DNA of 64,000 bases from Acanthornis magna (lineage: Eukaryota; Chordata; Aves; Passeriformes; Acanthizidae), in the NCBI GenBank assembly GCA_036785705.1, contig JAWUZG010000970.1, positions 3,444,501 to 3,508,500 on the forward strand, read 5' to 3'. This document shows, in pieces, positions 24,571 through 35,985 of this stretch. Under the pieces are notes generated by a model. The model was not told the origin of the DNA. It did no database searches and worked only from the letters and a program-made list of their open reading frames with translations. The position numbers and the translations under genes are program-made. Each line of letters opens with the position of its first letter. The stretch's first letter is position 1.

Positions 24571-24790
24571 TGTCAATTAAATATTGTCAATTAAATGGTT
24601 TCAGCCCAGCTGGAAGTTAGGCCCCATGAAGCAGCTGCCCTCCCTCCACCCCCTCCAGTGTGAGAGAGAGAGAGAGAGAGAGAGAGACAAAGGGCACAGA
24701 TTGCTGGTTGGGATAAGAAACAACAAAAAGATGATGGAACCTCCACATGGCTCATTTTTCTTTCACCTGAAGCCATACATCCTTCTTCTT
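24571..24790 (-). mobile_element. Partial 5' LTR of the provirus
   Basis: The minus strand shows an R/U5-like end: GGAGGGGGTGGAGGGAGGGC, AGCTGC, GGGGCCTAACTTCCAGCTGGGCTGAAACC. The U3 part is missing; the sequence gives way at a hairpin (24790-24821) and then to a CR1 end. Confidence 0.65.
24662..24689. repeat. (GA)n microsatellite
   Basis: Fourteen GA units inside the 5' LTR remnant. Confidence 0.97.
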
Positions 24791-24821
24791 GGTGGGCAGA
24801 ATCCCTTCATTCTGCCCACCA
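24790..24821. repeat. Perfect 13-bp inverted repeat
   Basis: The arms TGGTGGGCAGAAT and ATTCTGCCCACCA are exact reverse complements with a 6-nt spacer CCCTTC. The repeat sits at the junction between LTR remnant and CR1. Confidence 0.97.
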
Positions 24822-24825
24822 GTGA

Positions 24826-24968
24826 TGATGTGCACCAAACCTATCAGAGTTCAAGGTGCATTTGGACAATTGTCTTATTCAAAAGGTTTAGTTTCAGGTA
24901 GTCCTGCAAGGAGCAGGGTGTTGAACTCAAAGATCCCTCCAACCTGAAATATTCTATAAAACTATGAT
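24826..24968 (+). mobile_element. CR1 LINE 3' end fragment
   Basis: It contains TTCAAGGTGCATTTGGACAA, GGTAGTCCTGCAAGGAGCAG and TTGAACTC-AAGATCCCTCC, and ends in ATTCTATAAAACTATGATTTTATGATT, the CR1 terminal repeat. Confidence 0.88.
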
Positions 24969-25237
24969 TTTATGATTTGCAACAAAATTTATCATAGACA
25001 AACTTTCATGGTGGAGAGAAGGTGTGATTGGCACATTATTTCTTTCTTTATTCTTTCTTTTCTGGCACAGAGTTATTTGCACTGCTTTGCTTGAAGGAAT
25101 GACACAGATCTCTTTGTGTCAGTTACACACCCCCATCCCCTTGATACAGAAAAATTACATCATTTAAAAAACAACTATTCATATGTAAAATTGCATGTTG
25201 CTAGAAAACCCTTATCAGACAAAAACTATTGCAGATG

Positions 25238-25335
25238 CATGGTATGATTCTCGGGGTGTCCTTCTCAGGGCCAGGAGTTGAACTAGACGATCTTTATTGG
25301 TCCCTTCCAACTGAACATATTTTACAATTCTATGA
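25238..25335 (+). mobile_element. CR1 LINE 3' end fragment
   Basis: GAACTAGACGATCTTTATTGG, TCCCTTCCAACTGAACATAT and ATTCTATGATT mark a short CR1 end in plus orientation. Confidence 0.88.
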
Positions 25336-26530
25336 TTATGCCTAAAATAAAACCGAAAGGCTTGTTGCTGAGAGAAACTCCTTCTGAGATGAAAGTTGTT
25401 GGCAGTTGCTTTGAGAAATTAAAGTGAGGGAATACAGTTTTAAAAATTTATATATCTAAACTTTGTTGCAACAAGTTACTTGAGCCTCAATATGGGACTA
25501 GGATAAAATCTGAAAAAAAAATCAGACAGAACAGAAATGGGAAATCTAAACCTTTTATTTTGTACAACCTCTGCTTCTGAGAGTTAATATTCTTTTCTGC
25601 CTGATAAAATATGTCCAGCTCTGTACCAAGTTCAACAATAGTGTCACCTGGTGGTTAAATTTACTAGTAGTGGTCAATCAAATCCATATAGAAAAGGCCT
25701 ATTAAACACTGCAAAATCTCTGATCTAAAAGCTGAGTGAATTGTCAAGATCCATGAACAGTTTAATGCTAATAACCGAACTCTGATGTCATTAATTATAG
25801 TAAGTGGCACTAGTATTATGGCAGTGGGTGAGAAAACCAGTAACTAAGTACTTTGTTATGGAAAGTAAATAGTTGGCTCTGCATTATTCTTCCAGTTATT
25901 GTTTCTACTGCTCTTGCTTTGAACTAATCTTTCTGTTGAACTAAATAAGGTATTTCAGAGGTAAGAAAATACACGGGTTAAGAAAACTTAGATACACAGA
26001 GCATTTTTTAGTGTATATGGAGTAGATTTTGGCTTTCAATAGCCAAACAAACCAACGATAAAGAAAAAAATATAAATTAAACATTATCAGGATTTAAATT
26101 AGTACTAAACCATACTATACATACATATTGCCATTTTAGTTATAGAAAACAAACTCAAAGAAAAATATCTTCATTTTGGAACATATTTAGATGTGATAAT
26201 CCTTAATTCTTAAATCTTTCTCAACATTATGTTGATCCTCAATTTCAGCATTCTACACAGATGAGTTTTATCAATGCAGCAATATAACGTGTTTAGTATC
26301 ACTTTCAACTGCTTCATTTTTATAAAATCCGTTTCCTAGATAACTAAAAAAGTGGAATCATGAATTAGATTTTATAACCTCTGGGAGAGGTTATAGAATC
26401 TGACATTCACAGTCATTTCCATAAGGAAAAGATTGGTTTCATTCCTTTAGCCATTGGTATACTTTCTCTCCTGCTTCTTATCCTTCCTTTGAGTATAATA
26501 TGAAGTACTTGATTATTATACTGTTTATGA
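25336..26530. other. AT-rich unique interval
   Basis: Nothing was recognised. Confidence 0.5.
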
Positions 26531-26535
26531 CTCCA

Positions 26536-27609
26536 TGTTGTGGTTTAGACCCTGGCCAAATGCCAGGCACCCCACAACATCTGCTCACTCTGCTCTCCTC
26601 TGTCACAGCTGGGCAGAGGAGAGGAGAGAAAAAGGGTTAACAGAAAATGGGATTCATGAGTTGAGAAAAGGAACAGGGAGAAGAATACTTCAAGGACAAA
26701 AACAGGCCCATCTTAGGTTACAAAGTGATTTATTGCTAAACAGAGTCAGAGGAGGCTAATGAGAAGCAAAATAAAGCCCTTAAAGACACCATTTCTCCAT
26801 TCACTCCCCTCCCTCCTTCCCACCAGCAGCACAGAGGGACAGGGTATGGGGGTTTGGTCAGTTCATCACCAAGATCTTCTTCCACTGCTCAGGGAGTCCT
26901 TTCCTCTGGTTTGCCGTGGGGTCCCTCCCACAGGAGACAGTTCCCTGTGAACTCCTCCAACGTGGTTCCAAATCTCACAAGCAGCAGTCCGCCCAAAACT
27001 GCCACAACACAGGCAGACCTTCCTCCCAAAACTGTTGCGGTGTGGGGTCCCTCGTCCATGGGGTGCAGACATCCGAGGCCAGGCTATTACATCTGGGGAG
27101 CAAGGCCTCTCTCTCCACTGGGACTGCCACTGGAACATAGCTTCCTCCAGGCATCCACCCGCTCCAGCATGGGCACCTCCCCACGGGCTGCGAGTGCATC
27201 TCTGCATCCCCCATGGACCCCGTGGGCTGCAGGGGCTCAGCTGCTTCACCATGGTCCTCACCAAGGACAGCAGAGGATTGGCAGCTTCGGTGCAAGGAGC
27301 ACCTCCTCCCCTCCTTCTCCACTGACCTTAGTGTCTGCGTCTTGTTTTCCCACACATGTTCCCATGTTCCTGGCTAAAAAGAAGTGCATGTTAACATTGT
27401 TTTGGTTTCTTCTTAAGTATGTTATCAAAGAGACATAACCAACATCCATAACTGGCCCAGCCTTGGCCAGTGGCATGTCCATCATCTTCAGAGCCATCAG
27501 AGATTGCCTGTACTGGACATGGTGAAAAACTTCCAGAAGCTTCACACAGAAGCTATCTTTGCAGTTCCCCCCCACTAGGAAAAACTGGGCCAAGCAAAAC
27601 CAACACACA
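26536..27609 (-). mobile_element. Solo ERVL-type LTR, ~1.07 kb, with TSD
   Basis: On the minus strand it starts TGTGTGTTGGTTTTGC at 27609 and ends AAACCACAACA at 26536. A perfect 5-bp target duplication CTCCA flanks it (26531-26535 and 27610-27614), fitting ERVL. It shares the 'CATGCTGGAGCGGGTGG' / 'CCCCATGGACGAGGGACCCC' type repeats with the truncated plus-strand copy at 16449-17118. Its U5 side carries AATAAATCAC (about 26726-26737). The several 70-194-codon frames across it on both strands are LTR shadows. Confidence 0.93.
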
Positions 27610-27614
27610 CTCCA

Positions 27615-30595
27615 TGCTTCATTTTTCTGGAGAAAAGTCATGTGAACCCAAAGAGTTATCTAATAATGGAAAATGCTGAAGTACCGATGGCACAAAATTA
27701 TCTGCTACATACAAACAAGAACAAAGAAGACTGTGAATAATTAATTCCAAGAATTTCTTCCTTAAAATGGCTTTTCTCCTAATGTTAGAAAAATACCACT
27801 TGATTCTGCTATACAGGAACTTCAGTCTTCTGAACATCAGTCAGAAACACAAGGCGGCTGCAGTTTGAGCAGATCAACTATGAACATGGGCCTCATTACA
27901 AAAACCACATTAGATCTTTAAAATCCATTTCTTTACTAAACAACTGCAGTTTTCTCTTGCTAGAAGCCAATTTTAGGCAGTGGCTGGGTGAATTCACAGT
28001 GCACTCTGATGTCTGACTAATTCCAAGTTGCTGCAGATAGGTGAGAAAATGCATCAGCAGGAAAACTGAAATTTTGGGTGTTCCATGCTCAAAAAGCAGA
28101 TCAGATGCTGTGGACACACAGGTTCCTTTCAACTCTTCAGTTTCTCAGTCTGAGATAGATTCAGTAATTTTTATGTTTCCTCAGATTCTTTCAATTCTCT
28201 AAAATAAAGAAACTTTACACATGCTGCACAGAGGCAATTTCGAGTTCTTTTAATTCAAAGCTCTTTGAGGCTATATTTTACCATTTCAGTGCTGTTCCTC
28301 TGTCCTGCAATACAACTTCAGAATAGGAGACGTTTGTTACCCTTCTCCTTGGATAGTCAGCTACATAAGAACTTTACCTTCTTCACAGTTCATACTTCAC
28401 TCCAAGTATTTAACACTTACATGTTACTTAGACATAAGCTGTAGCCAACAAGGAAATTTCAATTACATGTTACTCATTTGCTTGTGCTCTCTACAATGTG
28501 TGCAATTGAGCACAAGTTCTCTTCATGGAAATAATTCCTCTATGGGCTGTGATTTTTCACAGACAGAAGGCTGACTGAAAAGCTTTATTCTATTAGAGCT
28601 CCTCGGATTGCCACAGCATAGGTAGCAAAGCTTTAATGAAAAAAGCCAACAAGCATTTTCTACAGCCTCATCACTTCAATTCTTTTTCATTACCTGTGGG
28701 ACTAGAGTGTGGGTTCTGCCTTTGGCTTCCCATTACTGTCCCCTGTTTTTTTCATGCCTTCTTTCTGATTTGACCTTACTCATGCTGGAATGCAGCAGAA
28801 AAGGAGGTAAGAACATTCAGCTTCTCCTCAGTCGTTTTTGGCCACTGAAATCAGACAGACCTTTGATACACAAGGGTCAGTAAACCAAACAGCTGCTTTT
28901 TCAGAACAGAAATTTAAACACCATTTTCCTCTTTTACTTTATTTAGTTATTCACTTACCCTGACTGGGAACATTTCAAGTTTAGAGGTACTCATCTGTGC
29001 AATGTAAGAGCAGACCAGAAAAAAAAAAAATCTCTGCTTGTTTTGGCTGAGCAGAAGTCAGGACTCCAGTATACAGAAGCCAGCACAGCTCATTGAGTTC
29101 TTTTTTTCCTCTTGTGTGGAAGCATCCAGGCTTCATCTAGTGTTCATTGAGAAAATTACAGTTAAGAAGAATAACACCTAAGCCAAACCATAATACATAG
29201 CAATATTTTTTGTCCAGACAATTTCCTTTTAACTGTCCCATACTTGGGAACAATGTCCCATACTTTAAATGAAGTTCAGGCTGCTGGTGGCATACATGAT
29301 TCACAGTGTTACCCATCCTACAAAATATACTGGGAGAGTGCCTTACTCTATAGATCATATGCACCTAGTCTAAAGTGTGTGTAATTTTGATAAGGTTTCC
29401 TTCATTTTAAAATAATTTTAAAATCAGTTTATGTATAAACATGAACATCAGTTAATGTTCAAATATGTTCAAATACACAGGAAAATTTCCTTTGGTTTTA
29501 ATTCTCCCCTTCAACACAGCTATGGCTTGCAATTCAAGTGGCTTGAGCAGTCAACTGGTCAATGACTTCAGAGTATATGATATCCTCTACATAAAAAGTA
29601 GTAGGAAAGTTGTTTGCTAACTAATTGTTTCGAAAGAGCCGAGCCAGTTTAAGAATAGGGTGCCAATTTTCTCCTGATAATGCTGACATCTAGCTCAACA
29701 CAAATGAAGAAACCAAGGAGAATTTTTTCATCAGCTGTGTTGGACTACTCCTAAGATGGTACAAAATGTACTCAGTACTGTTTAGAAAAGCAAAATCTGA
29801 ATTGTGGCAAACAGTATGAGATTCTTAGACCTTCCTACAAGTTGCTGACCATAAAAGGCTCCTGAAGATCCTTAGTTCATTTTCAAAGCAGATCCAAAAG
29901 ATTATTTTCTAAATGAAGGAGGTCAAGATAGAAAGGACTTAACTCTCACTGATGTCATGACATGAATCAGAAGCCTCAGAATATCTAAAGTAAGTATAGT
30001 AAGGAAACAGAAAGTCATGATTAATAGGGACTTGTAACAAGTTACATTTTCAGGTAACCCCAGTTCTAGAATAATTTCTTCCTTCCAAATACAAAATAAT
30101 AATGGAGTTCTCAGTATACCTATAAACAGCCTTTCAACACAGTATTATTAAAATTGTATGCTTCTGCTCCACCAGTACACATTTTTTAAAAATGTTATTT
30201 CCTTCACTTGTTTAACTTTTAAAACTAGCAAGGACTGTCTATCTCTTCAGCAGCATCCACCAAAATGAATTTATTTTTTATTAAGTTGAATGTAGTTTTC
30301 AAAAGCCTAGCAAATTTTTTCCAGGAGTGAAGAGGTGAAAACAACAAACAGAATTTTACTGGCAGCTTTAGGAAATCAGAAAACTTTGGCAAAAGGTTTA
30401 GTGTAACATTCAATCAACATAAAACACTTTCCAAAGCATTAACCTGGCCTATTCAACTTAGCAAACTCTAGGCCCATTTGATTTTAAGTTACTCAAAAAT
30501 TCCGAGAAGAGGGAATTAGAAGAAGGAGAAAAAGACAGAGAAGGTATAGAAAAGCACACATATAGCTGCCACCTCCTGGATTCCAGTGGTGTTCA
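27615..30595. other. AT-rich unique interval
   Basis: No repeat or coding signature was recognised. An A-run lies at 29019-29030. Confidence 0.5.
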
Positions 30596-30960
30596 TATAG
30601 AAATTTCAAGAGGAGGTAGGTTAAATACATGTGATTGTCTCATGTTCAGCCTTAAATACCCCTTGGCCTTCCTGCACTGTTCCCTGAGGTGGGACTTCCC
30701 ATCATTTGCCCACTCAGGAGCTGGGCTAGGGGCTCCAGAGGTGGGTGTGGAGCATTGCCTCCAGTGTGCCAGGGACTGGCAGCCACTGCCGGGCTGGGAT
30801 ACAGGCTCTAGGGGTGGGGATGTACCGAGCAGTGCACTGCCTCGCCAGAGAAAGGCCAGACCTGCCCCTTCCTTCCCCCCACACATGCATCCCAAAATGT
30901 CTTAAGACATAGATCTTTCCAGTCTGTCCCATGCTATTAGCAGTCTTTTTCAGTATAAAT
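30596..30960 (-). mobile_element. GC-rich segment, possible LTR fragment
   Basis: A short GC-rich block (30680-30880) stands out from AT-rich flanks. On the minus strand it is followed by GGGGTATTTAAGGCTGAACATG (about 30640-30660), a TATA-like box in the spacing expected of an LTR U3/R border. Edges and family are not clear. Frames of 87-100 codons on both strands reflect composition. Confidence 0.35.
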
Positions 30961-33189
30961 GATTCTATGATGTTTTAACTAATCTGACTGTTATGTAGCT
31001 CAGTAGTTCAACTTAGAGTCAGAATTTGTCTCAACTGACTTTCTACAAAAACTAGAAAAATGTAATAAAAAAATAAACTCTTGAATAATATACAAGTGAA
31101 ACATACATATTTTTGGTTTCTTGACACACTTTCTGTGCAATGACACTGAAAAAATTACAAATGTGGAAGTTTTTGGTGTTCAGAAAAGAACTTTGTTTAG
31201 TGTTCATGGAAATTTTGGCCTGTCTCTCCCCTTATTTGAAACAAGACCTACCTCTTTGGTCACATTTATAAAACATTATATTCATGTCATAACAGCAATT
31301 GGATATCTCTGTCATCTAGATACATATTTCAAAGAGAACTAAACACTACTTTTTGTTCTAAGGCCAATAGGATACTTCTGCAATAAATATTTATTTGTTC
31401 TGATAATTCCATTGATACAAAAAGTACAGCCATAGCTTGAGGTTAAATTTGTAAACGTATCTATTTATTCTCAAAGTACCGTCAAAAGAGAGTTTATTTA
31501 ATGTAAACAATTGTCTTTAGCTAAGTAAATATTAAGCTATGGGCTTTTCTTTGAAGTCCTAAGAACACCATTCATAGCCAATAAAGTCAAAGGCTGCAGA
31601 GTGTTTACAGATGGATGTAACAGTATTAACATCTAAATCTGAACTCTCAGCAGCTCAATGGCTGCCGCCTCCCACACTATGAACAAGTCTGAAATCAAAT
31701 GAAAAGGCATTAGAGTTACTGTAGGAAGAAAACTGTTTTTCAAGTTGGCTTCTTGATAACCTTACATAGCAAGCAAGATTAGAGACTGTTTTCAACACAT
31801 TCAAAGTTTTTAAAAGGCATAACTTGTAGTTATATCATGGGTAATTTGTCTTTGATGGTAAACAATCTTCCACAAATTAAACATTTCCAGCTTTTTAAAC
31901 AACACTCTGAAGTATTTTGCTTTTTAACCAAAGCGATTTGAGCAGTTTAGCATATCTGCTAGCTCAGACATCCTCCAGTCCCTTCACAACCTGTTCTTGG
32001 ATGGTTTGCCAAAGCTCAGACTCAAGTTCTACACCTTTTTTTTTTTCTTTTACAAAGCTGGAGAGAATGTCTAACATTTTCTTGTGTAAAGAATCTGAAA
32101 GATACTTACAGTAGTCACATATGGTACAACATACCCTTGATGAAATTTAGGTACATAATTAATGTAGAAAAACATTAGTATTTTTTAGTGGAAGTCCCTC
32201 TGGTTATGTATATAAGCTGTAACATGCAAAAAACCTGATACTGCTGATAAATTATCCATTAATTAGAAAATCAAAGCATTATCCCTATAAATAGGAATCT
32301 CCTAGCCAAAAAAAAAAAAAAAAGAGATAATAAGAAATCTATTTTTCAGTTTTGTTGGCAAAATTAGCTGCATTTGGGGATCTTAAGAAATGTTAATTTA
32401 GTAAAGTTTGGCAGGTTTTAAAAGGTAACAAATAAATGAAAGTATTTAATGCAATGGAAGGAATACTTAAGATCATGGTGAATACAATACAAAGTCTATA
32501 TTCTGTAAACTGAGTGGCTTAATTTGGCTATTAAGGCATTATTTGTGGTCTACAGAAAGTAGGAATACATGTTCTTAGAGAGTGTAAATCTGCAATATTT
32601 CACTGCTGATTTCCATAAATTAAGGATCTGACTCCCATGGTGAATAAACAGATATATTTCCTTGGAGATGCTCACTGTTACTTTTCATTTAAAAATCAGT
32701 TAAATAATTCCCATATATTCCTTTCCACAGGTAACAGAAAAGAACTAAATAATGTTTAACCATATACCTACTTTAAACACTGCAGCTCAAACCTCAAAAA
32801 AAAAATCACAGTAATAATATTATATTGCAAATTTCAGAATAAAGCACATAAAATTTCACATGCTTATTTTTGGTCAACAAAATGGTCAACAAACACATTT
32901 TTGTGGGCTTGCCCAGGAACTGCTCAAGACAGCTAATAATCTAACATAAAAGCTCAAATAAATATCCACAGACCAGGGTAATTCGTATGACTATACTATG
33001 TTTTTCTTTTCCCCATTAACAGTTGCTTTGAGTTGATGAGCCCACCCACAGTGAGATCATTCTGGGAAGTCAGGAGGGAAATGCAAACAAATGTAAACTA
33101 GAAACATATCTGGGAATATCTGGTTTTAAGGATAGGATGAATGGAAGACACACCCATTATTACAGATGGCAGCCTTTCATAATAGACAA
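30961..33189. other. AT-rich unique interval
   Basis: Nothing was recognised except an A17 run near 32308-32325. Confidence 0.5.
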
Positions 33190-33293
33190 AAATACACTTC
33201 ATGTTGGAGAAGATGAGCCTGATTTAGAAGGGAGGCTACTCTAGGTGATCTCTAGAGACCTCTTCTAACACCAAGTATTTTGTGATTTTGTGA
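33190..33293 (+). mobile_element. CR1 LINE 3' end fragment
   Basis: CTAGGTGATCTCTAGAGACC, CTTCTAACACC and ATTTTGTGATTTTGTGA match a diverged CR1 end in plus orientation. Confidence 0.8.
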
Positions 33294-34480
33294 GTAATTC
33301 ACTGTCTGTAAATTGTCACCAGCTTTGCTTTCCCATTTTAGCATGTATTCCAACATTAATGAAGCAAACTTCTGCCTCAAACAGAAGGATCAGATCATGA
33401 ACTGTTTTAACCTTAGTAGTTGCAATGCCTCATGTTGTGACTTGCAGGGCCAAGCAATCTTTTTCTTCTTCTTTTTATAACTTATTTCAACATAGATGCA
33501 TCCAGACATCTGTAGACTAAGACTATATTATGAAACATTACTAGATGAATAATTTTTTCTTGATTATTCATCTGTTCCTGTTCTTACAGTGAATACTATT
33601 TATGATCAAATTGCTACTTCAGTTAAAATATGAGTCATATCTGTATTGGCATTCTTACTAGGAAAAAAAGTCTCTAACAGATGAGCAATATAATTTTACA
33701 TCTCTCTATATGCCCCAGTCTTGCAAAGGACACTGCACAAAAGCTTCAAAGATATTTAAGCATGCGATGTCCTGTTACAAAACAGGGGCATTAATCTGTC
33801 AGACCTTGATTCTATTTCTGTTAACTTCAAAAGAAACAGAACTACTTTGCTGCAACCCAAATCCTGGAAAAAACTTACCTTTTCGTACAATTTCATGTCT
33901 TCAACAAAGACATTACGTTGATGGACATTACAATGTATGTGATATACATTCTATAATCAGCATGTACAGCTCTCATAAGCTAATTTATAGGTTACTGAAT
34001 TCTGATTCCATGAATTTATTTTGTTGCATTTGCAAACATGTGCCCACAGTAATGTTTAGTTTGGATGGGGAGTGCTTTTCTGAAGCTAATCTCCAAATCA
34101 GTCCACTCTTGCTGTACTTTCTTTCCGTCATGACACAGTTTCACAGCATATAAACTGAATTCCTTTGGATGAAACAAAATCAGTAGGAATAATCCAAGAA
34201 TCCAACCACATGGTCCAATTACCTGGGGAAGTACAGCTCCTGGGACGAAATTAGAGCTGGTCTGAATTAGGAAAAATTCTCAAAACTTGTATGGAAAATT
34301 CTTACTTGACTCTCTATACCAATTGTTTCACACCGTGTACTGGCTCCTCCTTCCCCTTGCTATTTGTTGAGAAAAGCATAACTTCAGTTATTTTGATCAG
34401 CAGACAATTACAGCTGCATCTCATTTGAGTCTGCATGCTTTAAACTTAAGTGTCTTTGTAAGAGATTCAGCTACCTTTCT
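33294..34480. other. AT-rich interval with an unassigned 147-codon frame
   Basis: The plus frame 33710-34153 is the longest outside known repeats. It is Cys-rich and has no recognisable domain, signal or repeat, and codon use is like the AT-rich background. One such frame is about what chance would give in 64 kb, so it is not called a gene. Confidence 0.4.
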
Positions 34481-34972
34481 TTGAGAGAGGGAGGAGGTGA
34501 GAGAGACAGTAGGGAGAGGGGTTGCAGAGAGCAAGTAGGTTTGGAGAGATTGAAAGGAAGAGGAGAGGAGAGGAGAGGAGAGGAGAGGAGAGGAGAGGAG
34601 AGGAGAGGAGAGGAGAGGAGAGGAGAGGAGAGGAGAGGAGAGGAGAGGAGAGGAGAGGAGAGGAGAGGAGAGGAGAGGAGAGGAGAGGAGAGGAGAGGAG
34701 AGGAGAGGAGAGGAGAGGAGAGGAGAGGAGAGCAATGAGGAGAGCAATGAGGAGAGCAATGAGGAGAGAAAGAGGGGAACTAGGAGGCGGAAAAGAGGCC
34801 AAGGCAAAGAGGAGAAGGAGATGAGGAAAAGATGGGAGAGGAAGTAGGAGAGGAGAGGGAAGAGGAAGAGGAAGAGGAAGAGGAAGAGGAAGAGGAAGAG
34901 GAAGAATATTACAGCAGAGAAAGGAGGTGGGGCAGAGAGAAAGAGACAGGGAGGAAGAGGGGAAGATACCTC
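34481..34972. repeat. Polypurine satellite: (AGGAG)n, 12-mer and (AGGAAG)n
   Basis: Almost every base of the plus strand is a purine. It contains about 34 copies of AGGAG (34561-34732), three copies of a 12-bp unit AGAGCAATGAGG (34731-34766), mixed purine sequence, and about eight AGGAAG hexamers (34858-34905). The frames across it (RGEER or LLSSP repeats) are products of the repeat. Confidence 0.97.
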
Positions 34973-35985
34973 CTGAAAGAATTAATTAAAAACTGTAGAT
35001 AAAATGCTGTCTAGAGCTTTTTTCACTATATCCTGAAAAAAAAGCTAGATAATTGGCCAAAATACCTAACTTTGAGGTGAGACAAACCACCTTGTTAATA
35101 ACCTCAGTGAGATTTATTATGGAATAGTTTAGCTGGAAGTAACCTACAGCTATCATCTTGTTCATCAACAATCATCTAAATAAGATATATGCGTATCTAC
35201 ACTGGGATGGTAGAACTTAATAATCTATAAGTTTTATAATTATTATAACTACAACTTCTGTGACACCTAGTGCTGTTTTCTCTTAAAGCTTTCATTAGTA
35301 TTAATAAGCTTTTGGTTTAACTTTTTTGTTTTAAATTATGTTTTTTCAAACTTACAGTTTCACCTACACTAATACAAAACAAAACTGTTAAAAGAAACCA
35401 TTAATTTTATCAGAAAAAAGCTCAAGCCTTATACATTTATGTAAGTGCTAATTTCCCAGATTACTCTTCCCTTTTGTCATACCTCCACCAGGTCAGCAGG
35501 CAAGCAATTGACTCATTTCAGCAAAATGATCGGTTTCTTGCCTTCCTCACAACTCTGTCAGCACAGGAATTAGCAATGGAAGAGAATTTTTATCAAACCA
35601 TCAGATCTGGATTTTAATTTAAAAAAGCCCCAAAACAACAAAACCAAACAAAAACAAGATCCCAGCAATCTAAACCCATATATTTTTCTGTCAGCACTGC
35701 ATCTCTTTTCACTGTAAAACAATAGTGTGCATGCCAGGTGAGCTGCTTTCATCTCTATACATGCTGTTACCACAGGCTGGAACATACCCATACGGCATCA
35801 GTAATTGCCCTTTCACTGTTGGGGAAGATAATGCATTCTGGGTTACTTTTCTCTTTTTCCTTACCAAAGAACATGGGACAATCAGAATTGCATGATTATC
35901 AACTCCTAGTGGAAGTGACCAAATAGTCCTAACGACCTAAGACAGAAGATGCAGAAAAGCAGACAGCTCCTAAAAGAAACACTAA
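34973..35985. other. AT-rich unique interval
   Basis: Nothing was recognised. Confidence 0.5.

Larger units (their letters stand above)
20238..24790 (-). mobile_element. Degenerate ERVL-like provirus, minus strand
   Basis: Read leftward from 24790 the order is: partial 5' LTR, primer-binding-like site, gag remnant, a deletion, reverse transcriptase, RNase H, integrase, a decayed tail with a TA microsatellite, polypurine tract, and 3' LTR. No envelope gene is seen, as is usual for ERVL. All frames are interrupted by stops and shifts, and key catalytic residues are lost, so the element is dead. The two LTR ends do not look like recent duplicates of each other. The 5' LTR lacks its U3, so no target duplication can be read. 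Confidence 0.88.

Noticed and set aside
26854..27641. Frames of up to 194 codons on both strands
   Set aside because: They are inside the ERVL-type LTR with defined target duplication; the frames cross the LTR edges.
33870..34000. Minus-strand mini-exon with AAAAG/GTAAGT donor near 33880
   Set aside because: The donor is good and a 24-codon frame is open, but the upstream TTATAG acceptor has no pyrimidine tract and nothing resembles a known protein.
34421..34824. Frames of 85-128 codons with RGEER or LLSSP repeats
   Set aside because: They are translations of the AGGAG satellite in several frames on both strands, with no start context or unique sequence.
34561..34905. CRISPR-like array
   Set aside because: Repeats are contiguous and very short with no unique spacers, and the DNA is of vertebrate nuclear type.
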